From the NCBI RefSeq assembly GCF_003184185.1, contig NZ_QHJG01000020.1, forward strand, positions 20,514-84,513: 64,000 bases of DNA, written 5' to 3'. This DNA is from Legionella qingyii. Lineage in GTDB: Bacteria > Pseudomonadota > Gammaproteobacteria > Legionellales > Legionellaceae. Positions 18,988 through 27,776 of the stretch are shown here, piece after piece. Every line of letters begins with the position of its first letter. The first letter of the stretch is position 1. Made by a program: the position numbers and the translations under genes. Below the pieces are notes generated by a model. The model worked only from the letters and a program-made list of their open reading frames with translations, had not been told where the DNA came from and did no database searches.

Positions 18988-20265
18988 TCACTCTAAATAA
19001 TCTTTTAAAACCTGATTGATCATGTTTTGATCTACCGTGATTTGCTCAGCTTCGTGACGCAAATCCTTAATACTAATTTGCTTATTTGCCAACTCATCCT
19101 CACCTAAAATTAAAGCCAGTCGCGCCCCGCTTTTATCTGCTTTTTTGAATTGACTTTTAAAGCTACCGCCGGCGGTATTTACTGATACTTCAATTTCCGG
19201 ATAAGCAGTACGTATTGATTCAGAAATCACGAGTCCTTGTACCACAGCATTATCATTGGTAGCAATAATATACAACCCATTCCTTTTATTCACCTGTCTT
19301 AAGACATTAAGAGTTTCCATGAGAAGATATATTCTTTCAATGCCTAATGCAAAACCTACTGCAGGTGTGGGATTACCGCCTAACTGTTCCACCAGTATGT
19401 CGTATCGACCTCCTGCACAAACTGTAGCTTGACTTCCTAATTTATCAGTTACCCACTCAAACACCGTATGCCCATAATAATCAAGACCTCTAACCAAAAC
19501 AGGGTTAACTACATAAGGTACATTTAATGCGTCTAAGCCATCACAAAAAGATTGAAAATGTGCGCGACTTTTTTCATCAAGAACATCAATCAGTTTAGGT
19601 GCATTAGCCAATAATTCTTGCATTTCTGGGTTTTTACTGTCCAAAATACGCAATGGATTACGAGTTAGCCTGCGCTTACTGTCCTCATCTAACTGATGCT
19701 CATGATCCGTCAAATATTCAACAAGAACTTTTTTATAGCGCTGACGCTCTGTTAACTCACCTAATGTATTTACTTGTAATTGTACAAAATCTGCAAAACC
19801 TAATTGTTCCCAAAATTTACGGCAAATGGAAATCAATTCCAATTCAGCCATGGCTCCAGGCATACCAAATGCCTCAACACCTAATTGATTGAACTGTCTG
19901 TATCGTCCTTTCTGTGGTCTTTCATGACGAAACATGGGTCCCATATACCATAATTTTTGCTGCTGATTATGTAATAGTCCATTTTGCAGGCAAGCACGCA
20001 CACAACCAGCAGTCCCTTCGGGTCTCAGAGTAATGCTATCGCCATTTAAGTCATTAAAAGTATACATTTCTTTTTCGACTATATCAGTGACTTCACCTAT
20101 AGTCCGTTTGAATAATTGAGTGCTTTCAATAAGCGGGAAGCGTATTTCCTGATAACCATAACTGGACAGTACACTTATAAATACTTGTTCAATAGAACGC
20201 CACAATGGCGTTGTATCAGGCAAAATATCATTCATGCCTCTTATTGCTTGAATTCGATCAGCCAC
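18988..20265 (-). CDS. hisS: Histidyl-tRNA synthetase
   Basis: Class-II aminoacyl-tRNA synthetase of about 425 residues. Motif 1 lies around IEQVFISVLSSYGYQEIRFP, motif 2 is WYMGPMFRHERPQKGRYRQFNQLGVE, the HisRS signatures are LVRGLDYYGHTVFEW and AGGRYDILVEQLGG, and motif 3 is AVGFALGIERI. The C-terminal anticodon-binding domain follows. The start is probably the GTG at 20265, with GGAG seven bases away; a TTG one codon earlier has poorer spacing. It overlaps rodZ. Confidence 0.97.
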   Translation of the reverse strand: MADRIQAIRGMNDILPDTTPLWRSIEQVFISVLSSYGYQEIRFPLIESTQLFKRTIGEVTDIVEKEMYTFNDLNGDSITLRPEGTAGCVRACLQNGLLHNQQQKLWYMGPMFRHERPQKGRYRQFNQLGVEAFGMPGAMAELELISICRKFWEQLGFADFVQLQVNTLGELTERQRYKKVLVEYLTDHEHQLDEDSKRRLTRNPLRILDSKNPEMQELLANAPKLIDVLDEKSRAHFQSFCDGLDALNVPYVVNPVLVRGLDYYGHTVFEWVTDKLGSQATVCAGGRYDILVEQLGGNPTPAVGFALGIERIYLLMETLNVLRQVNKRNGLYIIATNDNAVVQGLVISESIRTAYPEIEVSVNTAGGSFKSQFKKADKSGARLALILGEDELANKQISIKDLRHEAEQITVDQNMINQVLKDYLE

Positions 20266-20839
20266 CAATTTTCTCCATCGGAGTCATTTCCGGTTTGGGA
20301 TTTAATAAAGATTGCATTTTTGATATGTCAGTAAGTTTCAATTCTTGCGTTTCTACTGCTGGTGTTTGATTTAGTGATAAATCAACAGGAGTACTCTTAG
20401 TTGGAAACACTTGCTCTGTATCTCTGTTTTTTTGCCACCAAATTCCTACAGCAACTAGCACACCTACAGCAAATAATATTGTGAACCAGCGAATAATATG
20501 TTCCGCTTTATGAGATTCACGTTTACTTTGTTGCCATAACAGTGCCCTATCGGATTTTTTCTCAACTACATACTGTTCATTAAATATTGCCAAATAAGGT
20601 TCAGGTGAAGTTCCTAATAATTTTGCATATGCACGCAAATATCCTTTAACGAAAACAGGTTCTGGCAACAAATGAAATTCATTACTTTCAATTAACTCAA
20701 TAATACGAGTTCTTAAATGTAATTTATTGGCAACGTACTCAACTGTATACCCTCTTTGTTCACGTATACTGGCAAGCTGCTCGCCTGGATTTTTATTATG
20801 CTCAACTATATTTTCATCCAGTGTGGTTATTGTATTCAT
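20258..20839 (-). CDS. rodZ: RodZ-like cytoskeleton protein, short form
   Basis: Membrane protein linking MreB to the cell-wall machinery. Residues about 17-85 form the Cro/C1-type helix-turn-helix LASIREQRGYTVEYVANKLHLRTRIIELIESNEFHLLPEPVFVKGYLRAYAKLL, written here only to place the domain in the RodZ family; a TM helix WFTILFAVGVLVAVGIWW lies near residue 116. At 193 residues the periplasmic part is much shorter than in E. coli (337), lacking the beta-sandwich. It overlaps pilW upstream and hisS downstream. ispG, which often lies between rodZ and hisS, is absent. Confidence 0.88.
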   Translation of the reverse strand: MNTITTLDENIVEHNKNPGEQLASIREQRGYTVEYVANKLHLRTRIIELIESNEFHLLPEPVFVKGYLRAYAKLLGTSPEPYLAIFNEQYVVEKKSDRALLWQQSKRESHKAEHIIRWFTILFAVGVLVAVGIWWQKNRDTEQVFPTKSTPVDLSLNQTPAVETQELKLTDISKMQSLLNPKPEMTPMEKIGG

Positions 20840-21590
20840 TATTTACTCCACTAGTGTCGATATTGGAATTTAAATTATTAATGCTTTGTTGATATTCTGC
20901 TGCAAGAGTATATTGTCCAACTTTCTCAGAAACCTCTTTGGCCAAAGACAAGAGCACTCTATCATTTAAAATTAAATCGGGATGCTTTTGTAACAGAGCA
21001 AAAGCTTCTGAATCATTTCCGCTTTTAACTTCAAGTTTCAGTAATTCATAAAAAGATACCTTTCTTGAAGGATCTTGATTTAATGCTTTTGCAAAATAAA
21101 GCTTAGCATTGTTTTCATTAGGAGCTGATAGAGCACAAAGACCTGCATTTTCATAAGCTCCGGCTGTATGCACATATTTTAAATCATTAACAGCTTTTAA
21201 AAAGTAACTTTCAGCTTTTTTATAATCGCCTTTTCGACATAAAAAGGCTCCATAGTTATTTAACTGAGCGCCTCCATTTCCTGCTAATGATAGTGCTTTC
21301 AAATAGTACTTTTCTGCCTGATCCAGTTCTTTAGTTTGCTCAAAATAATAAGCCATTGCTGAGTTAACATCAGGTGATGAAGGTTCTTGCTCTAATGCAG
21401 TGAGGATCTTTTTTTTCGCCCTAGGTCTATCACCTTGTTTTAAATAGCCTAGGCCTAACTGTACATTATACGATGCAGCTTTGCTGAGATCAGGTTTTTT
21501 AAAATTTTGCTTTTCATCTTCTTCATTATGCACACAAGCCTGTAAAAACAGACAGGTCATAATAAACAAAAGACAAAACTTTTTTAACAC
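20814..21590 (-). CDS. pilW: Type IV pilus biogenesis/stability lipoprotein PilW (PilF)
   Basis: Outer-membrane lipoprotein pilotin for the PilQ secretin. The signal MLKKFCLLFIMTCLFLQAC ends in the lipobox LQAC. TPR units follow: YNVQLGLGYLKQGDRPRAK, PDVNSAMAYYFEQTKELDQAEKYYLKAL, AQLNNYGAFLCRKGDYKKAESYF. The 258-residue length fits the family. The last 26 bases overlap rodZ. Confidence 0.9.
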   Translation of the reverse strand: MLKKFCLLFIMTCLFLQACVHNEEDEKQNFKKPDLSKAASYNVQLGLGYLKQGDRPRAKKKILTALEQEPSSPDVNSAMAYYFEQTKELDQAEKYYLKALSLAGNGGAQLNNYGAFLCRKGDYKKAESYFLKAVNDLKYVHTAGAYENAGLCALSAPNENNAKLYFAKALNQDPSRKVSFYELLKLEVKSGNDSEAFALLQKHPDLILNDRVLLSLAKEVSEKVGQYTLAAEYQQSINNLNSNIDTSGVNNEYNNHTG

Positions 21591-21768
21591 AATATTTCAC
21601 ACTAAGGTTAGAAATGATTGCGCATTATAACCGCTTATAAATAAATTAAAAATGATTTGTCACAAATAATGATTTTATTGTTGATTCAAATGGCAGAATT
21701 TTAGATACAGCATACTGCGAATCCAAGTGTCGATGATCTCTTAATCGGGATTGGCTCTGCTACAATCA

Positions 21769-22899
21769 TCATTCTACAGCCTGCGGTTCCTGATTTTCTT
21801 TAGGCGTAAAATGTAGTTTTTGCCATCTTTGTGAGCGACTTGTCCTATCCTTTACTTCTCCGGCTAGTTGTCCACACGCCGCATCGATATCATCACCTCG
21901 TGTTTTACGAGTAATCGTGTTAATGCCGTGTGCTATTAATTTATCTCTAAATGCATTAATTGTTTCCTGGGATGAACGCTCATATTGTGACATCGGAAAA
22001 GGATTAAAAGGAATTAAATTGACTTTTGATGGAATATTACGCAGTAATTTTATCAACTGATTCGCATGCTCGGGTTGGTCATTTACTCCCTTGAGCATTA
22101 CATACTCAAAAGTTACTTTTCTTCGTGGTTCATTTTTAAAATAGGTTTTGCATAAAGCCATCAACTGGGCCAAAGGATATTTCTTATTTATAGGAACAAG
22201 TTCATTTCGCAGCTCATCAGTAGGTGCATGTAATGAAACAGCCAAAGCCACAGGGCTGACTTCTCTTAAACGTTCCAGATCGGGTAAAACTCCAGAAGTA
22301 CTTAAAGTAACACGTCGCTTTGATAAGCCATAAGCAAAATCATCCATCATAATATCCATTGCTGACACGACATTATCAAAATTAAGTAAGGGTTCTCCCA
22401 TCCCCATCATCACCACATTGGTTACTCTTTTGTCGTGAGCTCCTTGCTGTTGTGATAATTCACGCACAGCCAACCATACTTGACCAATAATTTCTCCGGT
22501 GGATAAATTACGATTAAATCCTTGTTTCGCAGTAGAGCAAAAAGAACAGTTTAAAGCACATCCCACTTGTGAAGAAACACATAAAGTGCCTCGATTGGCT
22601 TCGGGAATAAATACCGTTTCGATGCAGTTACCACAGTCCAGTTTCAAAAGCCATTTATGGGTACCATCATTGGATTTTTGGCAAGCAACAATTTCTGGTA
22701 ATTTAATGCAAGATAGTTGTGTTAATTTTTCTCTTAGCGTCTTGCTAAGATTAGTCATTTTTGTGAAATCAGTAAAACCTGCCTGATGAATCCACTGTAT
22801 TAGCTGCTGAGCGCGATAGGGTTGCTCACCCCAACTATTAAGTAATTCACGCATTTGTTGATAGTTGTAATCCAGCAGATTTACTTTTTGTGCAGTCAT
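21769..22899 (-). CDS. rlmN: Dual-specificity 23S rRNA/tRNA m2A methyltransferase RlmN
   Basis: Radical-SAM methyltransferase modifying A2503 of 23S rRNA and A37 of some tRNAs. The 376-residue product has the cluster motif [50 protein letters not shown] and a C-terminal CGQLAG with the methyl-carrying Cys. GGAGT just upstream supports the ATG at 22899 ([11 protein letters not shown]); the open frame runs further to 22983 but that extension is hydrophobic and unlike the family. It sits between ndk and pilW. Confidence 0.96.
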   Translation of the reverse strand: MTAQKVNLLDYNYQQMRELLNSWGEQPYRAQQLIQWIHQAGFTDFTKMTNLSKTLREKLTQLSCIKLPEIVACQKSNDGTHKWLLKLDCGNCIETVFIPEANRGTLCVSSQVGCALNCSFCSTAKQGFNRNLSTGEIIGQVWLAVRELSQQQGAHDKRVTNVVMMGMGEPLLNFDNVVSAMDIMMDDFAYGLSKRRVTLSTSGVLPDLERLREVSPVALAVSLHAPTDELRNELVPINKKYPLAQLMALCKTYFKNEPRRKVTFEYVMLKGVNDQPEHANQLIKLLRNIPSKVNLIPFNPFPMSQYERSSQETINAFRDKLIAHGINTITRKTRGDDIDAACGQLAGEVKDRTSRSQRWQKLHFTPKENQEPQAVE

Positions 22900-22997
22900 T
22901 TTTACTCCAAATTTAATGACAGAGATAAAAATATAATAAACGATTTGTAGACTGGGTGAGCATAACGCAATCAGGGATTCCAATCATTTAAAAGAAA

Positions 22998-23027
22998 CCC
23001 GGGTTTCGCTACGCTGCACCCAGGCTA
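22998..23027. repeat. Dispersed CCCGGG...CCCAGGCTAC repeat, best copy
   Basis: Intergenic between ndk and rlmN. CCCGGGT, a 13-base spacer TTCGCTACGCTGC and ACCCAGG form an imperfect hairpin, then CTAC. This is the cleanest copy of the family in this window. It may also act as an attenuator or terminator behind ndk. Confidence 0.55.
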
Positions 23028-23063
23028 CATGATACGAGTCATTAAATATCAAAAAACCAGATC

Positions 23064-23489
23064 TTATCGTTCACAAATTTCGTGTGGTTCAAAGAAGAAG
23101 GCAATTTCACGAGCCGCATTTTCAAGACTGTCCGAACCATGCACAGCATTGGCATCAATACTATCAGCAAAATCAGCACGAATGGTTCCAGGAGCAGCTT
23201 CTTTAGGGTTTGTTGCACCCATGATGTCTCTGTTTTTCAATACAGCATTTTCGCCTTGTAATGCCTGAACCATTACTGGACCAGAAATCATGAACTCAAC
23301 TAAATCCTTAAAGAAAGGGCGAGCACGATGAATGTCATAAAAACTTTCTGCTTGTTCACGAGAAAGTTGCATCATTTTAGCAGCAACTATGTTTAGGCCT
23401 GCGTTTTCAAAGCGAGTATAGATTTGACCAATAACAGATTTAGCTACTGCATCGGGTTTAATAATTGACAATGTTGTTTCTTTTGCCAT
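23064..23489 (-). CDS. ndk: Nucleoside diphosphate kinase
   Basis: Balances NTP pools by phosphate transfer through an active-site His. The 141-residue product [21 protein letters not shown] has the family N-terminus, and the signature N-A-V-H-G-S-D-S stands at about residues 112-119 with the catalytic His. GGAG six bases before the ATG at 23489 supports this start over two upstream ATGs at 23501 and 23492. First gene of the ndk-rlmN-pilW-rodZ-hisS-yfgM-bamB-der series. Confidence 0.97.
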   Translation of the reverse strand: MAKETTLSIIKPDAVAKSVIGQIYTRFENAGLNIVAAKMMQLSREQAESFYDIHRARPFFKDLVEFMISGPVMVQALQGENAVLKNRDIMGATNPKEAAPGTIRADFADSIDANAVHGSDSLENAAREIAFFFEPHEICER

Positions 23490-23656
23490 CATGCGCTCCA
23501 TAGGGGTTTAGTTAAAGTGCAGTATTATACACGAAATCCAAGCTATATGGCTAATATAAATTCATTCCAATTGATTATAGTCTTCATAAATAAAGCAAAA
23601 CCCTAATAGCTACCCATTTCATATATAGAACTCGTTTTACTTTTCTTTGCACAATA

Positions 23657-24538
23657 CTATTCTAATGCACCAATCGTTTTATCAAAGTATAAAGGTTGTC
23701 TATTAATAGCATCTTGTTCAGGATCAATTTTGTAATCAGGTAAAGATTTCATTAACTCAACAACGCGAAGAATCGTTTCATAAAAAAGAGTTCGGTATGA
23801 GTTAGCTGCTCGACTTAGCTCTTCAGTTTGCGCAACAAAATCACTGATTTGTTCATCAAAATCCATATCGATTTGCAAAATTTCAGATAAGATCATGAGC
23901 ATTTTTTTCTCTAAATCTTCTGTAAGTGAAATATTAAGAACTTCGTTCATTTTCTCTATAAAAAGATATTGATTGTCTTGGATTTCTAATATATTGCAAT
24001 AAATCAAAGCATGATTAATTGCTTGTCGAATTTTACTTTTTTTCTCTGAAAGACCAGTACTTTTGAGTAACGTTCTCAAAGCGGTAATCGCTTTTTCCAT
24101 CTCTGCATTAAATATTTGTGCTACTCGTATCAACGCAGCCTGACTGTGAGCTATCAAATAATCATGTTGCCCATTAACATTATGAAACTCATCACCAACC
24201 GTAACCAGTTGTTGTCGTTCATTTTCAAGATCTTCACGTATAGAAGCACCTTGTGCTTCCTCACCTTTAGAATTTTCCCCAGACAATAAATAGTCGATAA
24301 ATAATTTTTGAGTATAGACATGATAATCATTTGCTTGTTGCAGCACGATACCATTAAGTACACTTTTTAGAGGAACACGCAATATTCGATGATAAAAACT
24401 ATATGGACTTTTAATTGCTTCTACTAATTCACTTTGCGCCAAATTGACTTTGTACCTACCTAATATACGCTCAGCTGTGATTACCCCGTAAGTTGAAAAC
24501 CAATGGCTTAATTCATTATCAGCATTTTCCCCGTTCAT
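23657..24538 (-). CDS. Orphan protein of 293 residues, unknown function
   Basis: Not recognised. The protein is mostly alpha-helical by composition, acidic, with no signal peptide or TM helix. Repeated Leu/Ile heptads around ITALRTLLKSTG, KMLMILSEILQIDMDFDEQISDF and TILRVVELMKSLPDY suggest helical bundles. The C-terminus FDKTIGALE carries a polar and acidic approach (KIDPEQDAINRQPLYF). It is isolated between ndk (same strand) and miaE (opposite strand). Such species-restricted soluble helical proteins in Legionella include Dot/Icm effectors, but there is no direct motif for that. Confidence 0.75.
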   Translation of the reverse strand: MNGENADNELSHWFSTYGVITAERILGRYKVNLAQSELVEAIKSPYSFYHRILRVPLKSVLNGIVLQQANDYHVYTQKLFIDYLLSGENSKGEEAQGASIREDLENERQQLVTVGDEFHNVNGQHDYLIAHSQAALIRVAQIFNAEMEKAITALRTLLKSTGLSEKKSKIRQAINHALIYCNILEIQDNQYLFIEKMNEVLNISLTEDLEKKMLMILSEILQIDMDFDEQISDFVAQTEELSRAANSYRTLFYETILRVVELMKSLPDYKIDPEQDAINRQPLYFDKTIGALE

Positions 24539-24735
24539 TTTTCATCCAAATTAAATTTTCAAAATATTAGGATTATTTACAATTCGCTAGATTAAGTCGA
24601 AATTCCTGGCACGAAAGCACAATATACATCGGCATCGAGCCTAGAAAATCAAGGCATTACCACCGAAATAGTAGAATTGTAAAAAGGTCCTATGATATAA
24701 GACTGTTTATTCGATAAGTATAGTGTATTACGCAG

Positions 24736-25362
24736 ATGTTAAAACGATTAGATGCTGATTTACAAATATTAATTGACTTTCTTCAAGTAAAAACACCGCA
24801 AAGATGGTTAGATTTCGCAGCAGATCATATTCCCCTGTTATTGATTGACCATGCTCACTGTGAACGTAAGGCTGCTGCAACTGCAATAAATTTTATGAGC
24901 AAATATCCGGAAAAAAGAGAACTGGTTGAGGTGATGTCTCCTCTAGCTCGTGAGGAACTACTTCATTTTGAAAAAGTCATTACCTTTATGACTAACAAAG
25001 GCATTGAATTTTGCCCCTTACAACCATCAGGATATGCAACTCAGATGCATAAGCAGGTTACGAGCAGAAATGTTCTCCAGCGTTTATGTGATCAGTTGAT
25101 TATTGGAGCGATTATTGAAGCCCGTTCTTGTGAGCGGTTTTACGCAATTATTCCCTTCCTTGAAGACCAGGATTTGGTAAAATTTTACGGTACTTTAATT
25201 AAATCGGAAGCGCGTCATTTTGAAGATTATCTGCGACTGGCGAAATTATATGGGGGGAATATAGAAGAACGTCTAAAATTGTTCTTAACTATAGAAAATG
25301 ATTTTATTTTAGCAAATGATACGGTATTTCGCTTCCATAGCGGAATACCGCAAATTCAATAA
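24736..25362 (+). CDS. miaE: tRNA-(ms2io6A)-hydroxylase MiaE
   Basis: Diiron hydroxylase that converts ms2i6A37 to ms2io6A37 in tRNAs reading UNN codons. The 208-residue protein has ferritin-like carboxylate/His ligands: DHAHCERKAAATAINFM, SPLAREELLHFEKV, GAIIEARSCERF and SEARHFEDYLRLA, giving the four-helix diiron set. ATG at 24736 has no strong Shine-Dalgarno. It stands alone and converges on the next gene. Confidence 0.94.
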   Translation: MLKRLDADLQILIDFLQVKTPQRWLDFAADHIPLLLIDHAHCERKAAATAINFMSKYPEKRELVEVMSPLAREELLHFEKVITFMTNKGIEFCPLQPSGYATQMHKQVTSRNVLQRLCDQLIIGAIIEARSCERFYAIIPFLEDQDLVKFYGTLIKSEARHFEDYLRLAKLYGGNIEERLKLFLTIENDFILANDTVFRFHSGIPQIQ

Positions 25363-25385
25363 ATACTTAATAAATCATTCACCAA

Positions 25386-26294
25386 TTATGGAGGAGTAGG
25401 AGTAGCTCGGGATTCTTGTTGCTCCTCATATTTCAAGTTGGCATTATCTTTTAGGAACTTGGATAAACTAGTTTCTGGATCAGCATTCAATCTTTTAAAT
25501 GTATCTTCATCCAATACGGCACCACTCGCATAGTGCTTATATTCTCCTTCTTTACCATCAACAGGAAGATAATCATTTTCTGCTAACCAAAGAGCAACCA
25601 TTGACCTAAATGCTTGATTTGCTTGATTCTCTGGTTTGGCTGGTTCGCCTTGCTTTTGTGGTGAATTGATTTGAACACCTTGGTTATAAGTCAAATTGGC
25701 TACCATAACCTTTCCATCTTTAAATGTAACTTTATGTTCCAAGGTAGGTAGCTGAAGCTCACCCTCCCCTTTTATTGCATGTAACATCTTAGCTTTAACA
25801 CCAGTATAGCCATCTCCTGCTTTGTTAATTAGGTATCCAATACCCTGTGTAGCTGCCCAGCTATTCTCTAGATCTGGATTCTTAAGTCTATTCCATGCCT
25901 CTCCAGCAACTTGATCTGCTGAGATACTTACTGCTTTATTCATTTTTCCGAATAAATTCAACAAGGACATCATATTGGAGCGCCAGTCATTATAGGCATT
26001 TTGCTCTGAATTAATCACCGCATCAGCTAGTTCCTTTAATTCCTCATCATAAGTTGTTTCCTTACCTGTTCTTTCGTTTATTTTTTTATGTTTATTTCTC
26101 AACTCATCCAACCATTTGGAATATTTCATCTGCTCTTCTTTACGCTTTTCAGCAATATAATCATCGAGATCTTTCTTATTTTTTTCCTCTCGGAGTTGAG
26201 CCATTCCTTTTGCAGAAAGTTCATTCACTTTCTTTAATTCTGTTTCCATCTGGTCTTTACTTTTAGCCGCCATAACCTGCTTCTCCACAAACAT
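25386..26294 (-). CDS. Orphan Lys/Glu-rich protein, possible secreted effector
   Basis: Not recognised. About 302 residues, no signal peptide or TM segment. Residues 10-95 are highly charged and predicted coiled coil (KKVNELSAKGMAQLREEKNK, YSKWLDELRNKHKK). The middle has WAATQGIGYLINKAGDGY and the C-terminus ends in a Glu-rich, small-polar tail (LKYEEQQESRATPTPP), a layout like the E-block tails of many Dot/Icm substrates. The ATG at 26294 overlaps the lpxH stop as TGATG, implying coupled translation; a later ATG at 26273 is possible. The link to lipid A synthesis may be positional only. Confidence 0.7.
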   Translation of the reverse strand: MFVEKQVMAAKSKDQMETELKKVNELSAKGMAQLREEKNKKDLDDYIAEKRKEEQMKYSKWLDELRNKHKKINERTGKETTYDEELKELADAVINSEQNAYNDWRSNMMSLLNLFGKMNKAVSISADQVAGEAWNRLKNPDLENSWAATQGIGYLINKAGDGYTGVKAKMLHAIKGEGELQLPTLEHKVTFKDGKVMVANLTYNQGVQINSPQKQGEPAKPENQANQAFRSMVALWLAENDYLPVDGKEGEYKHYASGAVLDEDTFKRLNADPETSLSKFLKDNANLKYEEQQESRATPTPP

Positions 26295-27013
26295 CACAAG
26301 TGGGCAAAATAGAGCCCTTTTGTATTATCATAACACAATAACTGGGGTTTGTCATCCCAATCACTGAGAACATAACGCTTTAATTTTTGCGAATTTTTTT
26401 GATGAGTTGTCATGCCAAATTTATGGGTATGACCATGAATTAATTGACTCACTTGATAGTATAGCATATGGTCAATTACCACTTCAGCAACTACATCCAT
26501 TTCCTCTATAGATTTGCTCTGATTCATCTGACTACGATATCGCACTTGATTTACTAATCGGTTGCGATATTTCAATGGTAAACTTAAGAATAAGGTAGAA
26601 AAGATTCTGTTTCTGGTTAAAAAACGAAAACGTTGGTGTGCTCTATCTTTAGTGCAATATCGATCTCCATGCACCAGTAGTATTTTTTCCTGTCCTAACT
26701 GAATGACAGTTGGCTCAGATAAAATAGTCCACCCTGCCATATGAGCAAAGGCTTTTCCCAGCAAAAAGTCACGGTTTCCATGCATATAAAACAAGTTAAT
26801 TCCTTGTATTTTTAAGGAATATAACTGACGAGCAATCACCGTGCTCCATTCATCGACGGTATCATCTCCTGCCCATGCATGGAAAAAGTCGCCCAGAATA
26901 TAAACATTCTTGACAGAAACTCTAGCCCATTCAATAAATTGATTAAAACGCTCTTGAATGGCCTGATCATCCGGGTGTAAATGAAGATCAGAAATAAAAA
27001 CAGCTTCTATCAT
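26294..27013 (-). CDS. lpxH: UDP-2,3-diacylglucosamine hydrolase LpxH
   Basis: Makes lipid X from UDP-diacylglucosamine in lipid A synthesis, at the inner membrane face. The metallophosphoesterase motifs are ISDLHLHPDD near residue 7, LGDFFHAWAGDD, MHGNRDFLLG, LVHGDRYC and IHGHTHKFG, which set two Mn ions. 239 residues, normal length. Overlaps minC by four bases and the next orphan gene by one. Confidence 0.95.
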   Translation of the reverse strand: MIEAVFISDLHLHPDDQAIQERFNQFIEWARVSVKNVYILGDFFHAWAGDDTVDEWSTVIARQLYSLKIQGINLFYMHGNRDFLLGKAFAHMAGWTILSEPTVIQLGQEKILLVHGDRYCTKDRAHQRFRFLTRNRIFSTLFLSLPLKYRNRLVNQVRYRSQMNQSKSIEEMDVVAEVVIDHMLYYQVSQLIHGHTHKFGMTTHQKNSQKLKRYVLSDWDDKPQLLCYDNTKGLYFAHL

Positions 27014-27705
27014 AGGGGCTCTATATGTATATGCTCATCCAATAAATAAATTTGACAGGGTCCATTATAAGGTTCGATCGCATCGCTTAAGCGATAAAAT
27101 CCAGCTATTGATACCAATTCCGCATCAAGTGATTGACAAAAAATTCGTGCCTCTTTATCACCAGAAATCCCAGCCAGAGCCCTTCCTCTTAGAGCTCCAT
27201 ATACATGAATACAACCATCAGCTAATAATTCAGCACCATGACTTACTGAAGAAGCCACTACAAGATCAGCACCTTTTGCTACAACTTGCTGCCCCGAGCG
27301 AACAGGTGTAGTAACTAGTTTTGATTTTGTAGTTTCATGATGACTATTTTCAATTGGTCGCTCAATAATGGGTTTATCCTGCGTTGAAGAAGCATGCAGT
27401 ACGGCCAATCCGTTACATTGAGCCAGGGTATCATGTATTATACTTCCTCCCTGAATGGCAACAGGAATCATGCCATGGGAACGAGCTAGTTGGAGTAAAG
27501 CCTGTAAATCAAATTCTAATTGGTGTACCGAAGATAAATCAAAAACAACTGGCGTATGCTCAAATAATTTAGGGGCTTTGGCAATAGTATCGTCCAGTTG
27601 ATGCTTAAAAGCCTCAGGATCCGTATTTAATACTTGTAATACAGTAAATGTATAAAGGCGACCTTTTAATCTAAATGCTTGAGTTTGTGTTGTATTTTCA
27701 CTCAT
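27010..27705 (-). CDS. minC: Septum site-determining protein MinC
   Basis: FtsZ-assembly inhibitor that keeps division at mid-cell. The N-terminal domain (AFRLKGRLYTFTVLQV) and the C-terminal beta-helix domain with QQVVAKGADLVVASSVSHGAELLADGCIHVYGALRGRALAG are diagnostic; the SGDKEARIFCQSLDAELVSIAGFY segment binds MinD. ATG at 27705 (MSENTTQTQ) gives 231 residues, like E. coli; the frame stays open to a TTG at 27726. minD and minE are not beside it, so MinC is encoded apart from its partners. Confidence 0.92.
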   Translation of the reverse strand: MSENTTQTQAFRLKGRLYTFTVLQVLNTDPEAFKHQLDDTIAKAPKLFEHTPVVFDLSSVHQLEFDLQALLQLARSHGMIPVAIQGGSIIHDTLAQCNGLAVLHASSTQDKPIIERPIENSHHETTKSKLVTTPVRSGQQVVAKGADLVVASSVSHGAELLADGCIHVYGALRGRALAGISGDKEARIFCQSLDAELVSIAGFYRLSDAIEPYNGPCQIYLLDEHIHIEPL

Positions 27706-27776
27706 GAGTATGATATCCATAACCAATATTTTTGTTTATACTAACATGTGAAAACCAATAACAGAAGGATATTAAG

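Noticed and set aside
22900..22983. N-terminal extension of RlmN
   Set aside because: GGAGT and family alignment support 22899; the extension looks like translated intergenic DNA.
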